A DNA stretch of 49,670 nt from Fragilaria crotonensis. Taxonomy: Eukaryota; Bacillariophyta; Fragilariophyceae; Fragilariales; Fragilariaceae. Under the pieces are notes generated by a model. That model had not been told where the DNA came from. It ran no database searches and was given only the letters and a program-made list of their open reading frames with translations. Where the stretch lies: assembly GCA_022925895.1 (NCBI GenBank), contig JAKSYS010000477.1:1-49670 (forward strand), in the 5' to 3' direction. Below are positions 9,370-21,094 of the stretch, piece after piece; position 1 is the stretch's first letter; every line of letters begins with the position of its first letter. The position numbers and the translations under genes were made by a program.

Positions 9370-12300
9370 TCATCCCTTGTGTCGAAAAAAATCTGTCATC
9401 CTCATCTGTTTATATCCATCAAAGTCGAATCGTGCTCGCGCCTTTCGCATGTAATGCAACCAACGTCGTCTCACCGAAGAGCTCGCATTACGATGTCGCC
9501 AAGTGGCCTTTCGCAGAAGTGTCTATCGTCTGCGCTTACCATATGGGTTTGTGCATGAAGTTGTTCGATTTCCACCAATCGGGCTGCCGAAGAAGCTTGC
9601 ATTCCGTGGATGTCGTCGAATGTAAATGATGGTTCCGAGCTGTCCACAGTTGCGTGCTCAGTGTGTGGACAGCTTTCATCACCTTCCGCATAGTGTAACT
9701 GCCTCGTGCCTCGTTATGGGTACCTGTGGCATCGTCCGGTTGCGACGCCAGTTCACTCCATACAACAGAGAAGAAGCCGCGTGTCGCTGCTGGCCACCCT
9801 ATGCGAGATTGTTGATGTAGTGCAGCTTCAACGTACGGAACGTGACCCGGGGGAACCATTGACAGGTCACCTGCATCCGGTTCCTCGTTGATCCATCCCA
9901 AGAGCTTGCTTTTCAGCGTGCGTGTGACGGATGGCGCTCCAATAGCGTCCATCGATTTCCGAAAGGCTTTTATGGCCGCGCTTCTACCCGGGTTCTCCTT
10001 GCATTGTAACACATGGTCCGATGTTTCCTCGATGATTTTACAACAGGGACATAACGTCAAAGATGCTGCTTTGATAGTTGCAACTCTGTTCCTACGAACG
10101 CCCGTGTGTCGTTGATCATACATCAGTTTCGTTTGTGCCACCTGCTTTGTTGGAATCAGAGATCGACAAAACTGCCCGAGCACCTTGATATCAATCATGT
10201 CCCACTCTTTGTTGGACCACCGATATCGCGATTGTAAGTAGGATCGAAGATGGTATCCGTTTATGTGGAAGCGTATACATGCCTCAACTTGTCCGACTTG
10301 CCTGACACCATTGATACTCACTGAGACTCTTTCTTCCGGAACATGATCGGTCTTTTCCCGCGATTGACCACTGATCCTGGAATCCCGGAACCATGTTGCC
10401 AATTCGTCGGCTCGATTATTCCTCTGAACGTCGTGTGATTTGGACCCTGCTGATTTCCTTGGCTGGTGACCTTTAATCCACTTTTGTGATGGTTGAATCC
10501 CGGACTCGCGCTTCATCCATCGAATCTGCGACAGAAAATCTGCGTTCTCTGGTTGACGCCTGCGTGGTTCCTGAACTGTTGTATGCTTGTTCACGTTAGA
10601 CAAGGCAGCTTTGCTGTCACATACCCATCGAAACTTGCACTTAGGTTTCGATCCCCAGTGTCTTACGAGCAATGTTAGCAGTAGCATCGGTGCCGCGAGG
10701 CCAGCAATCTCGCATCGCGTTGAGTTCGCCACATCTCTTGGTCCATCGACTGGTCCCGCCCCTTCGTAGAGTGTAATATTATCGCCTGTGCTGATAGTCC
10801 ATCCAAAGGTCCCCCTCGTGTCTTTCAGACCGCCGTCCGAAGCTATCGTGAGTTTACCTTTCGATCGACTTGCTTTCCACACTTCTGAGTCGTCCACGCA
10901 CTGACTGATATGAGTCAATAATCGCTGTTGACCTTGCGGAAGGTTATTGATCACGTCCGCCAATGCGAGATCTTGACTGCCGTCCACTGGAACTGTCGAG
11001 TGCCTGAGTTGTGCTTTGATATCTCGCAGGCTATCTGTTGGGACTCTTTTCCACAGTGTACCATAACGCAGAAACTGGGACGAGATGTAGCGTTGCCACA
11101 GCCGACGTTGGTGTTTCGTTGGCGCCGCTTGACGTGGCCACCCCAATTTTGACTCGAAACTGCTATGTCTCTCGCCCGATAACGCCTCTTTGATAATACA
11201 CCGTGGATCCTGAACATCGCACATGTCAGAAAGCGTAGTGCATTGAAGGTAGATTCGCACCAAGTTGATATCTCGTTGTTGGCTGCCCGTGTACTGAGTT
11301 AAGCGCGATGGTTGCATCACGAATTCGTCGTGAGTCCCCGACGTTTTTAATTGGAGTCCGTCCGTAACTGTCATGGTCAAATTATGATTCGATAGAAATT
11401 GACGCATAGATGAAATCCACGTCGGTGTCAAATACAAAATCTCTATTCCGGGAACCTCCAATAGAGGTTGCGGAATCCCCGCCTCTAATTGCATTGTCTT
11501 AAGTTGGATGAGGAGCAACTCTCCCACTTGGGTCTTGCAGTAAACGTTGTGTCGAAAATACTTAATCATTTCAATGCCGCACTCGGTGCGTAAGTCCATC
11601 AATCCAAGGCCCCCCATGGAAATTGGTCCATACCTTATTGCTGTCGGTAGCTTGGAGCTGAAGCCCAATTTCTGGACGATTGCGGGAATGATTCTTGTCT
11701 GGATAGAGTCCAACTCCTCTCGTCTATGGCGAGCGCAGGCAAGGAGTATCGCATAGCGGGTTCATAAGTCGTACGAGCGAATACTCGAACGTCGCTAGAC
11801 GAGAGCCTCGGCGACTTAATCTGATGTGAATACGCGTCGGCTTTTGACTTCATTACTTGTATGTGATGCGAAAAATCACCAAGGGGATTTTGAAACACTC
11901 CCAGAAGCCTAGTTGACTCGTGAAGTTCCTGTCGCTTGATGGGAACTTTTCCCGTTGATTGACCTTGACTGAGTCGGACTTGAGACGTGGAAGCTTCCGT
12001 ACTCCGACGTATTACCGGTCGTCCAGCCCGCCAGTCCCAATACATCACAAACCACGAACATTTCGAAAGATTCAACGCTCCTCCTGAATAAAACAGAAGT
12101 TTCTCCCATGTTTGTGCCACCTCTTCCAAACTTTGCACCAATTCTTCGAACGGGACCTTCCCGTCATCTGTGAGCCCCAACGCAGTGTCATCAACGAACG
12201 CGTCCACCAGTCGAGAATGGACATTCTGACCGTCCGGTGAAACAAAACTCATGCGCGAAGGGTTCACCTTTTCAAGGGTGTTCAGCATTACCACCACAAG

Positions 12301-15136
12301 CGTCAGCCACACCGCCGGTGAGGCGCCACTCCCTTGACCGGTCCCGAACAGCGGTTCAAAAGGTGTGCCTTTGTACGACGACTCCGATACTCCGTACACT
12401 GTCTTTACCATGTACTGCATGAGTTCTAGGGACTTGGCGTGCGCTCGAATCGCACTAATTGGCATACCGCATCGCCTCGCCGCTAGCATTCCAAGAGCCA
12501 CAATTATCCGATCAAAACATGCAGACGCATCGTTGTCAAAGCGGGCATAATTGATTTTGAGCAGTCGGCACATGTCCGCCGTCAGCTGAGTTAGCATGAT
12601 TGGATCCATTGTTGTCTTTCCTGGCGTTGATCCATGTTGTCCATCGTGAAGTAAGTCCATATGGACCGCCCGTCGAACCAAACGAGATCCCCACATTAAT
12701 TTCAGAAACAAATTGTAATCAGCTTCGAATAGATGGATAATTCGGAGTCTGTTGATTTTTGGGTCGCCTTTGTCTTTCTCAATCATAACGTTCACTGCCT
12801 TTTGCCATCGTGGAATCGATATACCCCCCGAGTTATCGCAATATCCAAAAATTTTGCTAGACAATCCAGCATTACCGGGTCCTGTATAAGTGCTTTATAG
12901 TGGCCTAAGTGCCTCCCCGATGGAGAAGTACTGGTTGTCTCCTTCCACCCCTTGAACCCTTTGCTAATGTCGTCGCCTGTTATACTGATATTGATCGGAT
13001 CCTTTTCTTGAATGGTGTTTGGAATGGCGAATGACGCCAAGAACTCTCGCAGCAGGTGATCATCGCCGTGCCATTCCTGGGGAACAATCCCTTTCAACAG
13101 ATCTTCCGCTTCTTGGGACAAACTTGTGAACGTAAGCGCATCATGGATGATCCCGTGACCACAGGGAGATGTTGCCGCTGCTCGGAAGGCCTCTCGGTTG
13201 AAAAGTATCAAATGTTGCTCCATTTCTTCTTGCGTGATAATTGTATCCCATATAATCTCAGAGTGTTCCACATCTCGTAGTATCGAATGAACATCACCAG
13301 GACTTGTCGCACCGCTGGTTGAATTTGCCTCCCGTGGAACTCTGATGGTATTCAGTGGTCCATATTCACCTGGCTTAACGATGCTGCGGATGTTGCCGAA
13401 CAGTCTCCTGCAGGATTCACTCATTAAGGTACGCTTGACGATGTTTGCTCGGCGCTGGGATTCTTTGCTCGTTTGGGGATTCTTGTCGTCCTCGTAGGTA
13501 GAGAGTAGATCCTGGAAACTTTGTTGGCGGTGGGACATCGCCTGTTTCTGGATTTTCTTCAGCTGTTTCGTTGCCGAGTAAAGATGTACTCTAATTACCT
13601 CGAGCGGTAATCTCTTCCCGTGCTCCGGTAACTCAAATGTAGCATCATATTCCTTGATCTGTGCCTCCCATCGGGTGAATGTGGCGCTGTAATCTTCAGC
13701 ATACTTTATCTCCCTTAACCTGAGTTTCCAGTACCGAAGAATCACTCCTGAATTCCTTAGTTTGGGTGACCACTGATATTGTCGCGCTGGTGTAGACAAT
13801 TTAAGCTCCGCATGCTTCATGGCTCGACCTTGGTCGTTGTCCCATGCTGTCAGTTGCTGTCGTACTTGGTGTTGTGTCATTGTTGCGTGCGTTGCGTGCA
13901 GCTGCGAAATACGTTCTACCATTCTGTGGTCCTCGTAGTAGCTTCTCAGTCCTTCTAAATAAGATGAAACCAGTTCTGGGTTTCCACTGTGCAACAATCT
14001 GGTGGTCGGTCTCGCAATGAGTTGTGTCGAGTTTGATCCCATTAACTGTTCAATGTCCAAATCAACGAAGAGGCCTCGGTGGTCCGATTGTGGCCCCTCA
14101 TTGTAGGCCAGGCTGCCTTGCCTGGAGATGGCCTCAGCCACTCGTTGACATCCCAACATGTAATCAATACGTCTGGTATTAGACCCGATGTAGGTGGAGG
14201 GAGCTGGATCCTTTCCGTGAAGGTCGACTAGACCACAAAAGTCTCGGAAATCTTGGAGTGCCTTATCGTTCTCGAGGTGCCATTCGCATCGAGCATAACA
14301 AGGATCGAATGACCGTTGTTTTGTAAATGGTCGATCGTCCGTCGGAGCTCAGAAAGAAACCGTTGACGAGGTTGTGGCGACTTCTCTCCCTTGTTCCGAT
14401 AAAACTCGTGCTCGCGGACTAATGCGCTTCCAATTGGCGCTTGTCTTATGGACCCTTCGCATATTCGATAAGCCGTAACGATTGATAAGACGTTGCCTCC
14501 TTTGCCTTCCAGGGTTACTCCACACCATCTCCCCAAACCAGTTGGATCGACAATACCTTGACTGTGTACGATCGTTGCTGTTCGCCCCTGAACTGTTGTT
14601 AAACACCCTCCTGCCTGAAACGTCTCTTTTGCTGAACTGGGATCCACCGCATGGCTCGGGAATCCGAATACTGTTTTTCCGATCCTGAATTGCCTTTGGA
14701 CGCATTCCCTATATTGCAGTTGCAGATAATAGTGTTGCCAAGCAGTATTGGTTTCTACTAATCCAAAACAATCCACTGAATAGGACGCCATTTGCGACAG
14801 GTAATACTTGTAATCTTCGACTCCCGTTGAATATGTCAATCCTTTCACATTCTGTAGAAATATCCTTATCGATCCGGGGGCCTTAAAGATAGGAGCATCT
14901 CCATACGACTTGAGTGCATGTGAGTCAATTTGTCTTCTCTGTTGCAGTCTACCTGGTCTGTACTGTGGTAGGAGAAGAATAGACGTAAGATTCCTTAGCG
15001 GCGGATGGCGGTCATCGCCTAGTCGCGAATAGCGGCCCCTTCTCGGAACTGGGGCTTCTTCAGGAGTGTTGACGTCTGGACCTGGTTGTTGCTCTCGCGT
15101 CGTCGCCAAGTCCCGCTGGTTACCCTGTGATGTCAT
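9370..15136 (-). pseudogene. LINE1 ORF2: APE endonuclease, reverse transcriptase, RNase H
   Basis: The start ATG at 15136 shares its A with the ORF1 stop (TAATG). Order of domains: APE endonuclease (LQNVKGL, GLVETN, MLDANGT, then after a frameshift RRIDYM and SDHRGLF); RT (FDNDASACFD, GTGQGSGASP, FVDDTALG near 12190, GGALNLSKCSW); RNase H (SDGG, CEIAG, CDSKAAL, WIKGHQ, NNRADELA); zinc finger CPCCKIIEETSDHVLQC near 10025; and a C-terminus QMRMTDFFRHKG ending at stop 9370-9372. Frame changes lie near 14270, 12825 (a C6/G6 tract at 12824-12829), 11715 and 9600, so this copy cannot make an intact protein. The C-terminal frame was found by matching FDDRHLCERPL of LINE2 to ADDRHFCERPL here. Confidence 0.92.
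9385..9408 (-). other. PIP-box-like motif at LINE1 ORF2 C-terminus
   Basis: Codons for QMRMTDFF fit the PCNA-interacting consensus Q-x-x-[ILM]-x-x-[FY]-[FY] and sit four residues before the stop. The same position in LINE2 reads QTTMTSFF. Binding to PCNA is inference from the motif. Confidence 0.6.
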
Positions 15137-18100
15137 TAATCTGGTTCGCCGCCGTCTGGATCGAGTTGGCTGTTGTATTGATCGTCCAGATCGGTTGGGG
15201 CTTCACGTGGATGGAAAATAGGGTATACACCGCTTCTTTGTTGTTCCGCACTGAACTCTAGGTGTCTGCGGACTCTCGATGGTACATCGATACTTGTTTG
15301 TAAGCTGTTGTCCTCGGTAGGTTGCGAGGAAGTGTTCGGGATGCTTGTCGTATGATCTTGTGTTGTTGGAAAGATATCAGTCGACAGCTGTGAGTCACAG
15401 TTCATCGCATCAATCACATCCTCGTCTCCGACGTCGGCCTCTTTCTCGTTACCATCGTCTATCTCTTTCTCGTCTCCGTCATCGCGCAAAACAGCGATCA
15501 TGCTATTCGTGTCATCCTGCCCCGGTTTCTGTTTTTTCTTTTGCGGAGATTTTTCGTGCTGATTTATAGATTCACCTCGAGGTGACGTCTGCGCCAATTG
15601 AATACTTGGGTTAGTACTCTCAGGAATTGCCAAAATATCCTGTCGTCTGTCCATTTGGTTGAATTTGGATTTCCGAACGCTATCGCTGGGTAGGGATGCT
15701 CTTGCTTGCTTGAGGAGAACATCGTCCTGTGTCACTTGTGTTGAAAGAGTCATCATCGTCATCAATGTGTCCATTTGTCGAGTTAGTAAACCCAGCGTTG
15801 TGTTTGTATCAACATGGTACTCCATAGATGTGATCATTTTGGCTTCTAGTTCATCCAATCGGCGGAGCTGTTCAAGCTGTTTCTCCATTTTGGTTAGCCG
15901 TACTTCTGATTGTCGAAGCCCCTGGTCCAAAGCATCTTGTTGTTTTCTGATTTGAGCTTCCAGTGTATTGTATCGTTGAATGTTTAGCGACGCAATAGAG
16001 GGAGTCATCGCTGAGTGTGTAGATCCCGTTGCCTCTTCAGATGCTGGTGCTTTTTGTTTATGATCTGGCACGGTTGTACGTTTTCCTGGTAAACGTGGAA
16101 ACTGCTCCGTGGTTCCTGAGGGATTGGACAAATTCGATGCTATAGAGGATCCTTCTCGTCCATGTCGATGCCAGGCGTTCACGGTGCCCATGGTGGGGTT
16201 AGTAGCCTGCCGACCTGGAGGAATCGATTCCAAGTCAGGGGAGGCAGGTTGTTTCCAAATCTCCTCTAATGTCATCTTATCCAGATATTCCAGCGATTGT
16301 TTGACCGATGTATCTATCTGGATAATCTCTGGTAAGCCCGGGATGCTGTCTCTGAATCTGGCTTCACGCCTTTCCAGAGGATTCAATCGTAACTTATACT
16401 TGGATACTTCATCCATCACTTCCGAGTATAAATGACGTGGTACAAGGAGTCGCGTGATACGGTCCTTTCCTCCGTTAACAATATCGCATCTGGCCAATGC
16501 TCCGGATGGCAGCTGCAACTGAGTTGCCCACTCTCTTGTGGATCTTTCGATGGTATCCCCGTTTGGGAAAAACTCTTTCCGACTTGTGTCAAGATTTGTT
16601 ACCATTGGGCTCAAAGTAATACTGCGCAGAGACTTGAGGTAGTTGTCGTGAGTTTCGAAGTACTGACGTATTTGGTTGCTATGAAGACTCCCAAGGACAA
16701 GGCGTGGAAGGAATACGGCACCTCCTGGTCCTTTCAGAAGCATCGACAAACTCTTCGTTAAGGGTGCGACATGATTCTCTCCGCATTGGACTGCCAGATG
16801 ATGAATGTGTTGTTCTAACGGAGTCTTCTTCAGAAGAACGATATCAAAATATGGAGTACTTGTTGGGAGTTGATTTCTCAGACTTTGCAGGTACCGAATT
16901 TTGTGGGTCGAGTTTGGCGCCTTCATCAAGAGATACCCTGCATACACAAGTTTGCCTCCGTGACATGAGGAGTTTGATACGGTCGCCCACACTTTATGGC
17001 GGCGCATAACATCTTTTGTCTGTTCTGAGGATTGCCACTCTACCGGGTTGGAGTTCGGAAATCCAAATCGGAGTCCGAAGATATACATCCCCGTCGACGC
17101 AAGATAGGTTATCTGTGGGGACAAATACTCTCTGAGTTCGCTGTCCTCCATGTCATCAATCGATCTCCATGTCGCGAGGTCGCGGCTTTCCCATCTGTAC
17201 GCCACTCCAACGTTACCAGCAAATAATTCTTTCAATACTTTCATCGCTGCTGATGTCCATTCCTGAGGTCGCTGCAATTGGTGGAGACGTTCGCCTGGAC
17301 TCCAGCGAATGGTGATTCGCTGCGTTCCATCGTTAATCGGTACATTTAGGTTTTCCTGAAATGCCGACTGCTTCATTGCAGAATCGCCTGCCATTGTTGA
17401 GTCTTCTTGAGTTTGTTTGTCTTCGCCGCATTGGTTGCCCATAGGTTGGTTGTGCTGGTGTTCGATACTTTCTTTTGAAGTCGAAAAGTCATCTTCGGTC
17501 ATCGGGTGATTCGTCGGCCCATTCGTCTCTTCAGTCGAGATAGTAGGATAATTGGTCCGATTCAATGGCGCACTGTCCCGGTCTGTCTTTAGACCTCCCT
17601 GAGATTTCGCCCATGCGGACCGGATGCTTGCGGTGCTCTTGCTTGCCATTCGTCCGAGGATGGTCGTCGTACTGTCCTGTCTGGATGACTTTTGCCTTGT
17701 CGAAAGAGTTGTCAGTTTAATTCCAGCTGATCCGAAGACCTTGGATTGCGGGATGGGAGGATGGATGCGAGGAGAAGGTTGGTCCACTGGTCGTGGGTTG
17801 TACTGATGGTGCATCTTAGACGATTTTTGTTTGCCTCCGATTTCTGTCCAGTCTTCTGGTGACTCTGACTCTACTTCCATGTCGTCCGTATCATCTGCAT
17901 AATACAGGTCACGCCAGGACTTTTTCCTAGTGTCAACTTCCATGAATTCAGGTACCTTTTTCTGGAGGAATGGTTGAGACTTGATGGTCGCCCATGCTTT
18001 CAACTTGATTGGCACTTCAAGGTTGTGTTGAAGATGATACATATAATTGTACCACACAATCTTGTGACGTTTGTCCCATTCAGTATCTGGGTCGTCCCAG

Positions 18101-18354
18101 ATACAGTCGAATTCTAAACCGTCATCGTAGGCATAGAGCCCAAGATGCAAGTAGCGATTCCAAGCCGTTGGATTAGTGATGGACTTAAACTGAGTCAGAT
18201 GATACCTTCGAACTTCCGTACGAGAACTAGGAACAGTATCGTCAAACGAGATGCTTTCGTTCCATTCTGGGGTATCAAACGAAAAGGCGGGATTATCCGG
18301 ATCACGGAGTCCTGCTGCAACGAGAGACAACGGCGGTGCCGATGGCTCGGTCAT
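15136..18354 (-). CDS. LINE1 ORF1 protein, intact, 1072 aa
   Basis: A long uninterrupted ORF from ATG 18354 (MTEPSAPPLSL); a TTG upstream at 18396 is not needed. It is much longer than usual LINE ORF1 proteins. No CCHC knuckle or RRM signature is evident. Visible parts: an acidic, Ser/Thr-rich N-terminus with W-rich segments (WNRYLHLGLYAYDD), a low-complexity Ser/Gln/Asn linker, a folded middle region (RITIRWSPGERLHQLQ to about LRLNPLERREARFRD), a coiled-coil-like segment (LEAQIRKQQDALDQGLRQSE...), a basic patch SPQKKKQKPGQDD and an acidic repeat (DGDEKEIDDGNEKEADVGDED). The middle region is similar in layout to LINE3 ORF1. Presumed role: RNA binding and RNP assembly. It ends TAATG, overlapping ORF2. 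It is open while ORF2 is broken, which could be chance or recent death. Confidence 0.8.
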   Translation of the reverse strand: MTEPSAPPLSLVAAGLRDPDNPAFSFDTPEWNESISFDDTVPSSRTEVRRYHLTQFKSITNPTAWNRYLHLGLYAYDDGLEFDCIWDDPDTEWDKRHKIVWYNYMYHLQHNLEVPIKLKAWATIKSQPFLQKKVPEFMEVDTRKKSWRDLYYADDTDDMEVESESPEDWTEIGGKQKSSKMHHQYNPRPVDQPSPRIHPPIPQSKVFGSAGIKLTTLSTRQKSSRQDSTTTILGRMASKSTASIRSAWAKSQGGLKTDRDSAPLNRTNYPTISTEETNGPTNHPMTEDDFSTSKESIEHQHNQPMGNQCGEDKQTQEDSTMAGDSAMKQSAFQENLNVPINDGTQRITIRWSPGERLHQLQRPQEWTSAAMKVLKELFAGNVGVAYRWESRDLATWRSIDDMEDSELREYLSPQITYLASTGMYIFGLRFGFPNSNPVEWQSSEQTKDVMRRHKVWATVSNSSCHGGKLVYAGYLLMKAPNSTHKIRYLQSLRNQLPTSTPYFDIVLLKKTPLEQHIHHLAVQCGENHVAPLTKSLSMLLKGPGGAVFLPRLVLGSLHSNQIRQYFETHDNYLKSLRSITLSPMVTNLDTSRKEFFPNGDTIERSTREWATQLQLPSGALARCDIVNGGKDRITRLLVPRHLYSEVMDEVSKYKLRLNPLERREARFRDSIPGLPEIIQIDTSVKQSLEYLDKMTLEEIWKQPASPDLESIPPGRQATNPTMGTVNAWHRHGREGSSIASNLSNPSGTTEQFPRLPGKRTTVPDHKQKAPASEEATGSTHSAMTPSIASLNIQRYNTLEAQIRKQQDALDQGLRQSEVRLTKMEKQLEQLRRLDELEAKMITSMEYHVDTNTTLGLLTRQMDTLMTMMTLSTQVTQDDVLLKQARASLPSDSVRKSKFNQMDRRQDILAIPESTNPSIQLAQTSPRGESINQHEKSPQKKKQKPGQDDTNSMIAVLRDDGDEKEIDDGNEKEADVGDEDVIDAMNCDSQLSTDIFPTTQDHTTSIPNTSSQPTEDNSLQTSIDVPSRVRRHLEFSAEQQRSGVYPIFHPREAPTDLDDQYNSQLDPDGGEPD

Positions 18355-18448
18355 GGTTGGTTCTTCACGCGACAACTTCCTATTTCGGGTACGCAAATCG
18401 ACTGACGGACAGACTCGTATTTGCGAAAACTAAAATAAAAAATTGTGT
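18355..18448 (-). other. LINE1 5' UTR
   Basis: 94 nt between the TSD and the first ATG of ORF1. The sense strand begins acacaattttttattttag. A full-length LINE with so short a leader may carry a downstream internal promoter or depend on the target's promoter; no promoter motif was recognised. Confidence 0.6.
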
Positions 18449-18463
18449 TTCGCGACCGAGTAT
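18449..18463. repeat. Right target-site duplication of LINE1
   Basis: Second copy of ttcgcgaccgagtat (see 9197-9211). Identity is perfect over 15 nt, consistent with a relatively young insertion. Confidence 0.95.
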
Positions 18464-20944
18464 CTGCTTTCGACAACGATCTTGCGATACGCATGAACGA
18501 TGAAAATTTCCAACTTGATCATCCTAACCCCGTGTTCTACTTGCAAGACGACGTTCCCTTTGAGGCTGACGCCGCTGACGATGATATTCCGCCCGATGCA
18601 GAATACGGGGACATGAATCAGCCGGCGAAGCGAGACGCGGACGATATCGAGTTCGATTCGTTTGACCAGTATTTGAATTCTGAATTCCTGGTTAATAATG
18701 ACGGCGAGACAGCTATGGCTAGGGTCGTGAAGCGCGCGGGATAACAACGGCAACCCGATTGGTAAGCGACATCGAATCCATTGCTTGACACGTGTGAGTA
18801 TGAATGTGAACTGGAGGACGGGTCGTTGATGAGATACCATGCAAATGTGATTGCCGAAAATATTTTGCGCAATGTGACGACGAAGGGCGACGACATGCTG
18901 TACTTGCTGAAATTGTTGATCACAAAGCTGACAAGCGAGCGTTAAGAACCGATAATGGATATGTAACGACAAAACGAGGGAGACGCGTGCGAAAAAGACA
19001 ACAAAGGTTGGAAAATCCTATGTCAATGGAAAGACGGATCAACTGACTGGGTAGATATGAGGTATGTGAAAGATTCAAACCCAATTGAACTGGCCGAATA
19101 TGCTGTCGCGAATCGTATTCAAGAGGAGCCTGCATTCAAATGGTGGGTTTCGAGACGCTACGAATGAGGAACAGGATTATTGGCAAGGTTAAGTAGGTAT
19201 TGGAAGACGAGTCATAAGTATGGAGTCCGATTACCACATTCAGTTCAGGAAGCTTTACAAATCGACAAAGAAACCGGAACAGACTTTTGGTGGAACGCAA
19301 TTCAAAAGGAACTCAAGAAAGTAATGGTGGCATTCGAGTATGACGAAAGCGTGACCCCAGAACAAATTCGTGAAGGGTTGGCCAAAGGCAAGTATGTCGG
19401 GTTTCAGGAGATTAAGTGCCATATGATTTTGACGTAAAAATGGACTTGACACGAAAGCCCGCTTTGTCGCCGGAGGGCATATGACAGAACCACCGGCAAG
19501 TATTACGTACTCGAGTGTTGTCAGTCGTGACAGTGTGCGAATTGCTTTCATGTTAGCAGCATTGAGCGACCTTGACATATTGGCATGTGACATCGGGAAT
19601 GCTTATTTGAATGCGCCATGCCGAGAAAGGTATGGTTTGTCGCTGGCCCTGAGTTTGGATCGAGACAAGGGACAGTGATCAGAATCGTAAGGAGCTCTAT
19701 ACGGGCTCAAGTCGAGCAGGGCTTCTTGAAACAATGTTTAACAATTCAATTCGAGATATGGGTTTCCAGCCTTCCATCGCGGATCCGGACGTATCTCAGA
19801 GCCTTCGCAAAGCCGAACGGATACAAATATTATGAGTATATCCTTGTCTATGTTGATGATGTTTTGATTATTTCGCATGCACCGGAAGAACATTTAAAAC
19901 CATACAGGCAAATTATGAATTGAATCCGGCAAGTATAGGACCTCCGAATCGGTATTTGGGTGCCGATGTGGAGAAGGTACAGAAGCCGGGTGATCCAACT
20001 GGTCGTGAGTACTGGTCGTTTTCTGCCAGAACATATGTCAAGAACGCGGTGAAGAATGTGAAATTATTGTTACAAGAAGAAGGACGAGGACTTAAGTCGA
20101 CCGCTAAGACACCATTTCCGAGTTCGTCCTATCGGCCGGAGGTGGACACGACTGACGAATGCAATAGTGAGCAGGCAACCCGGTTCCAAAACTTGATTGG
20201 TGTTCTACGCTGGGCAGTCGAGTTGGGACGCCTTGATGTATACACTGAGGTGGCATTGTTGTCACAACATTTGGCCTTGCCGAGGGTTGGTCACCTCGAG
20301 GCTGTGTACCATGTGTTTGCATACTTGGCGAAACACGAGACATCGCGTATTATCTTCGACTCATCTGACCAGGTACCCTATGATCCGACATACCATCGTC
20401 CTGATTGGTCAGCGTTTTACGAGAACCTTGAGGAAGAATTACCGCCGAAGATGCCGGAACCCTGGGTAAAGCGGTGACTATGCACGTGTTTGTCGACGCT
20501 AATCATGCTGGTAATGTCGTAACACGACGATCACATACAGGAATCCTAATGTTCATTCAAAACTCACCCATTTTATGGTTAAGTCGGAGACAGAATACAG
20601 TGGAGACGTCAACGTTTGGAAGTGAATTTGTTGCAATGCGAACGGCTAGGGATCTCTGTATTGCAATGAGGTATAAATTGAGAATGTTTGGAGTGCCAAT
20701 TGATGGTCCGGCTCAAGTTTACTGCGATAATCAAGGAGTGGTCAAGAATACCAGTGTCCCAGAGTCGGTGCTATCAAAGAAACACAATGCGATAAATTAC
20801 CATGCGGTACGAGAGGCAGTAGCAGCTGGAGTGTTACAAGTGCATAAAGAGGATACGCAGACAAACTTGGCGGATTTGTTTACGAAAGTACTTCATGCGG
20901 ATCGACGAAAGGAGTTGATAACTTCCATTTTGCACAATTTCTGA
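18464..20944 (+). pseudogene. Copia1 linker, reverse transcriptase and RNase H
   Basis: Continues the Copia1 pol frame after LINE1: SAFDNDLAIRMNDENFQLD and an acidic linker to 18744. After frame breaks there is a segment NPLLDTCEYECELEDGSLMR and a GWKILCQWKDGSTDW module (about 19006-19140). RT follows in several frames: WWNAIQKELKKVM, ARFVAGGHM, CDIGNAYLNAP, and YVDD at 19849-19860. RNase H shows VFVDANHAGN, FGSEFVAMRTA and VYCDNQGVVKN, ending at stop 20942-20944 (LHNF). About six frame changes make it non-functional, though motifs remain recognisable. Confidence 0.88.
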
Positions 20945-21094
20945 ATGCCCAAGGTTTCCACCGTTCGATTGTTTCGCTTCGGTTCGGTACCTCCTGCGCG
21001 AGCATGACTCGTGGGCTACTACATGCAGGTCGATGTTTTATTTTGTGAGGGTTCTTGCTATCATGCATACACACGACGTCCGGTTCAAGGGGAC
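20945..21094 (+). other. Copia1 3' untranslated region and polypurine tract
   Basis: Non-coding stretch between RNase H and the 3' LTR. It ends in aaggggac immediately before TGTTTAA, a short purine run in the position of the plus-strand primer site. Confidence 0.6.

Larger units (their letters stand above)
9212..18448 (-). mobile_element. LINE1, full-length non-LTR retrotransposon (minus strand)
   Basis: A 9,237-bp insertion between two copies of a 15-bp TSD. Sense direction is leftward: a 5' UTR of about 94 nt, ORF1 (18354-15136), ORF2 (15136-9370) with APE endonuclease, RT, RNase H, zinc finger and a PIP-like C-terminus, then a 158-nt 3' UTR ending AACCCTATAATTAGGTTTTATAT. There is no poly(A) tail. 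The layout fits the I superfamily of LINEs (APE plus RNase H), but the clade is not determined here. ORF1 is open throughout; ORF2 has about four frame breaks. Confidence 0.95.

Noticed and set aside
18396-18396. TTG at 18396 as the LINE1 ORF1 start
   Set aside because: A normal ATG follows at 18354; nothing in the 14 extra codons suggests translation.
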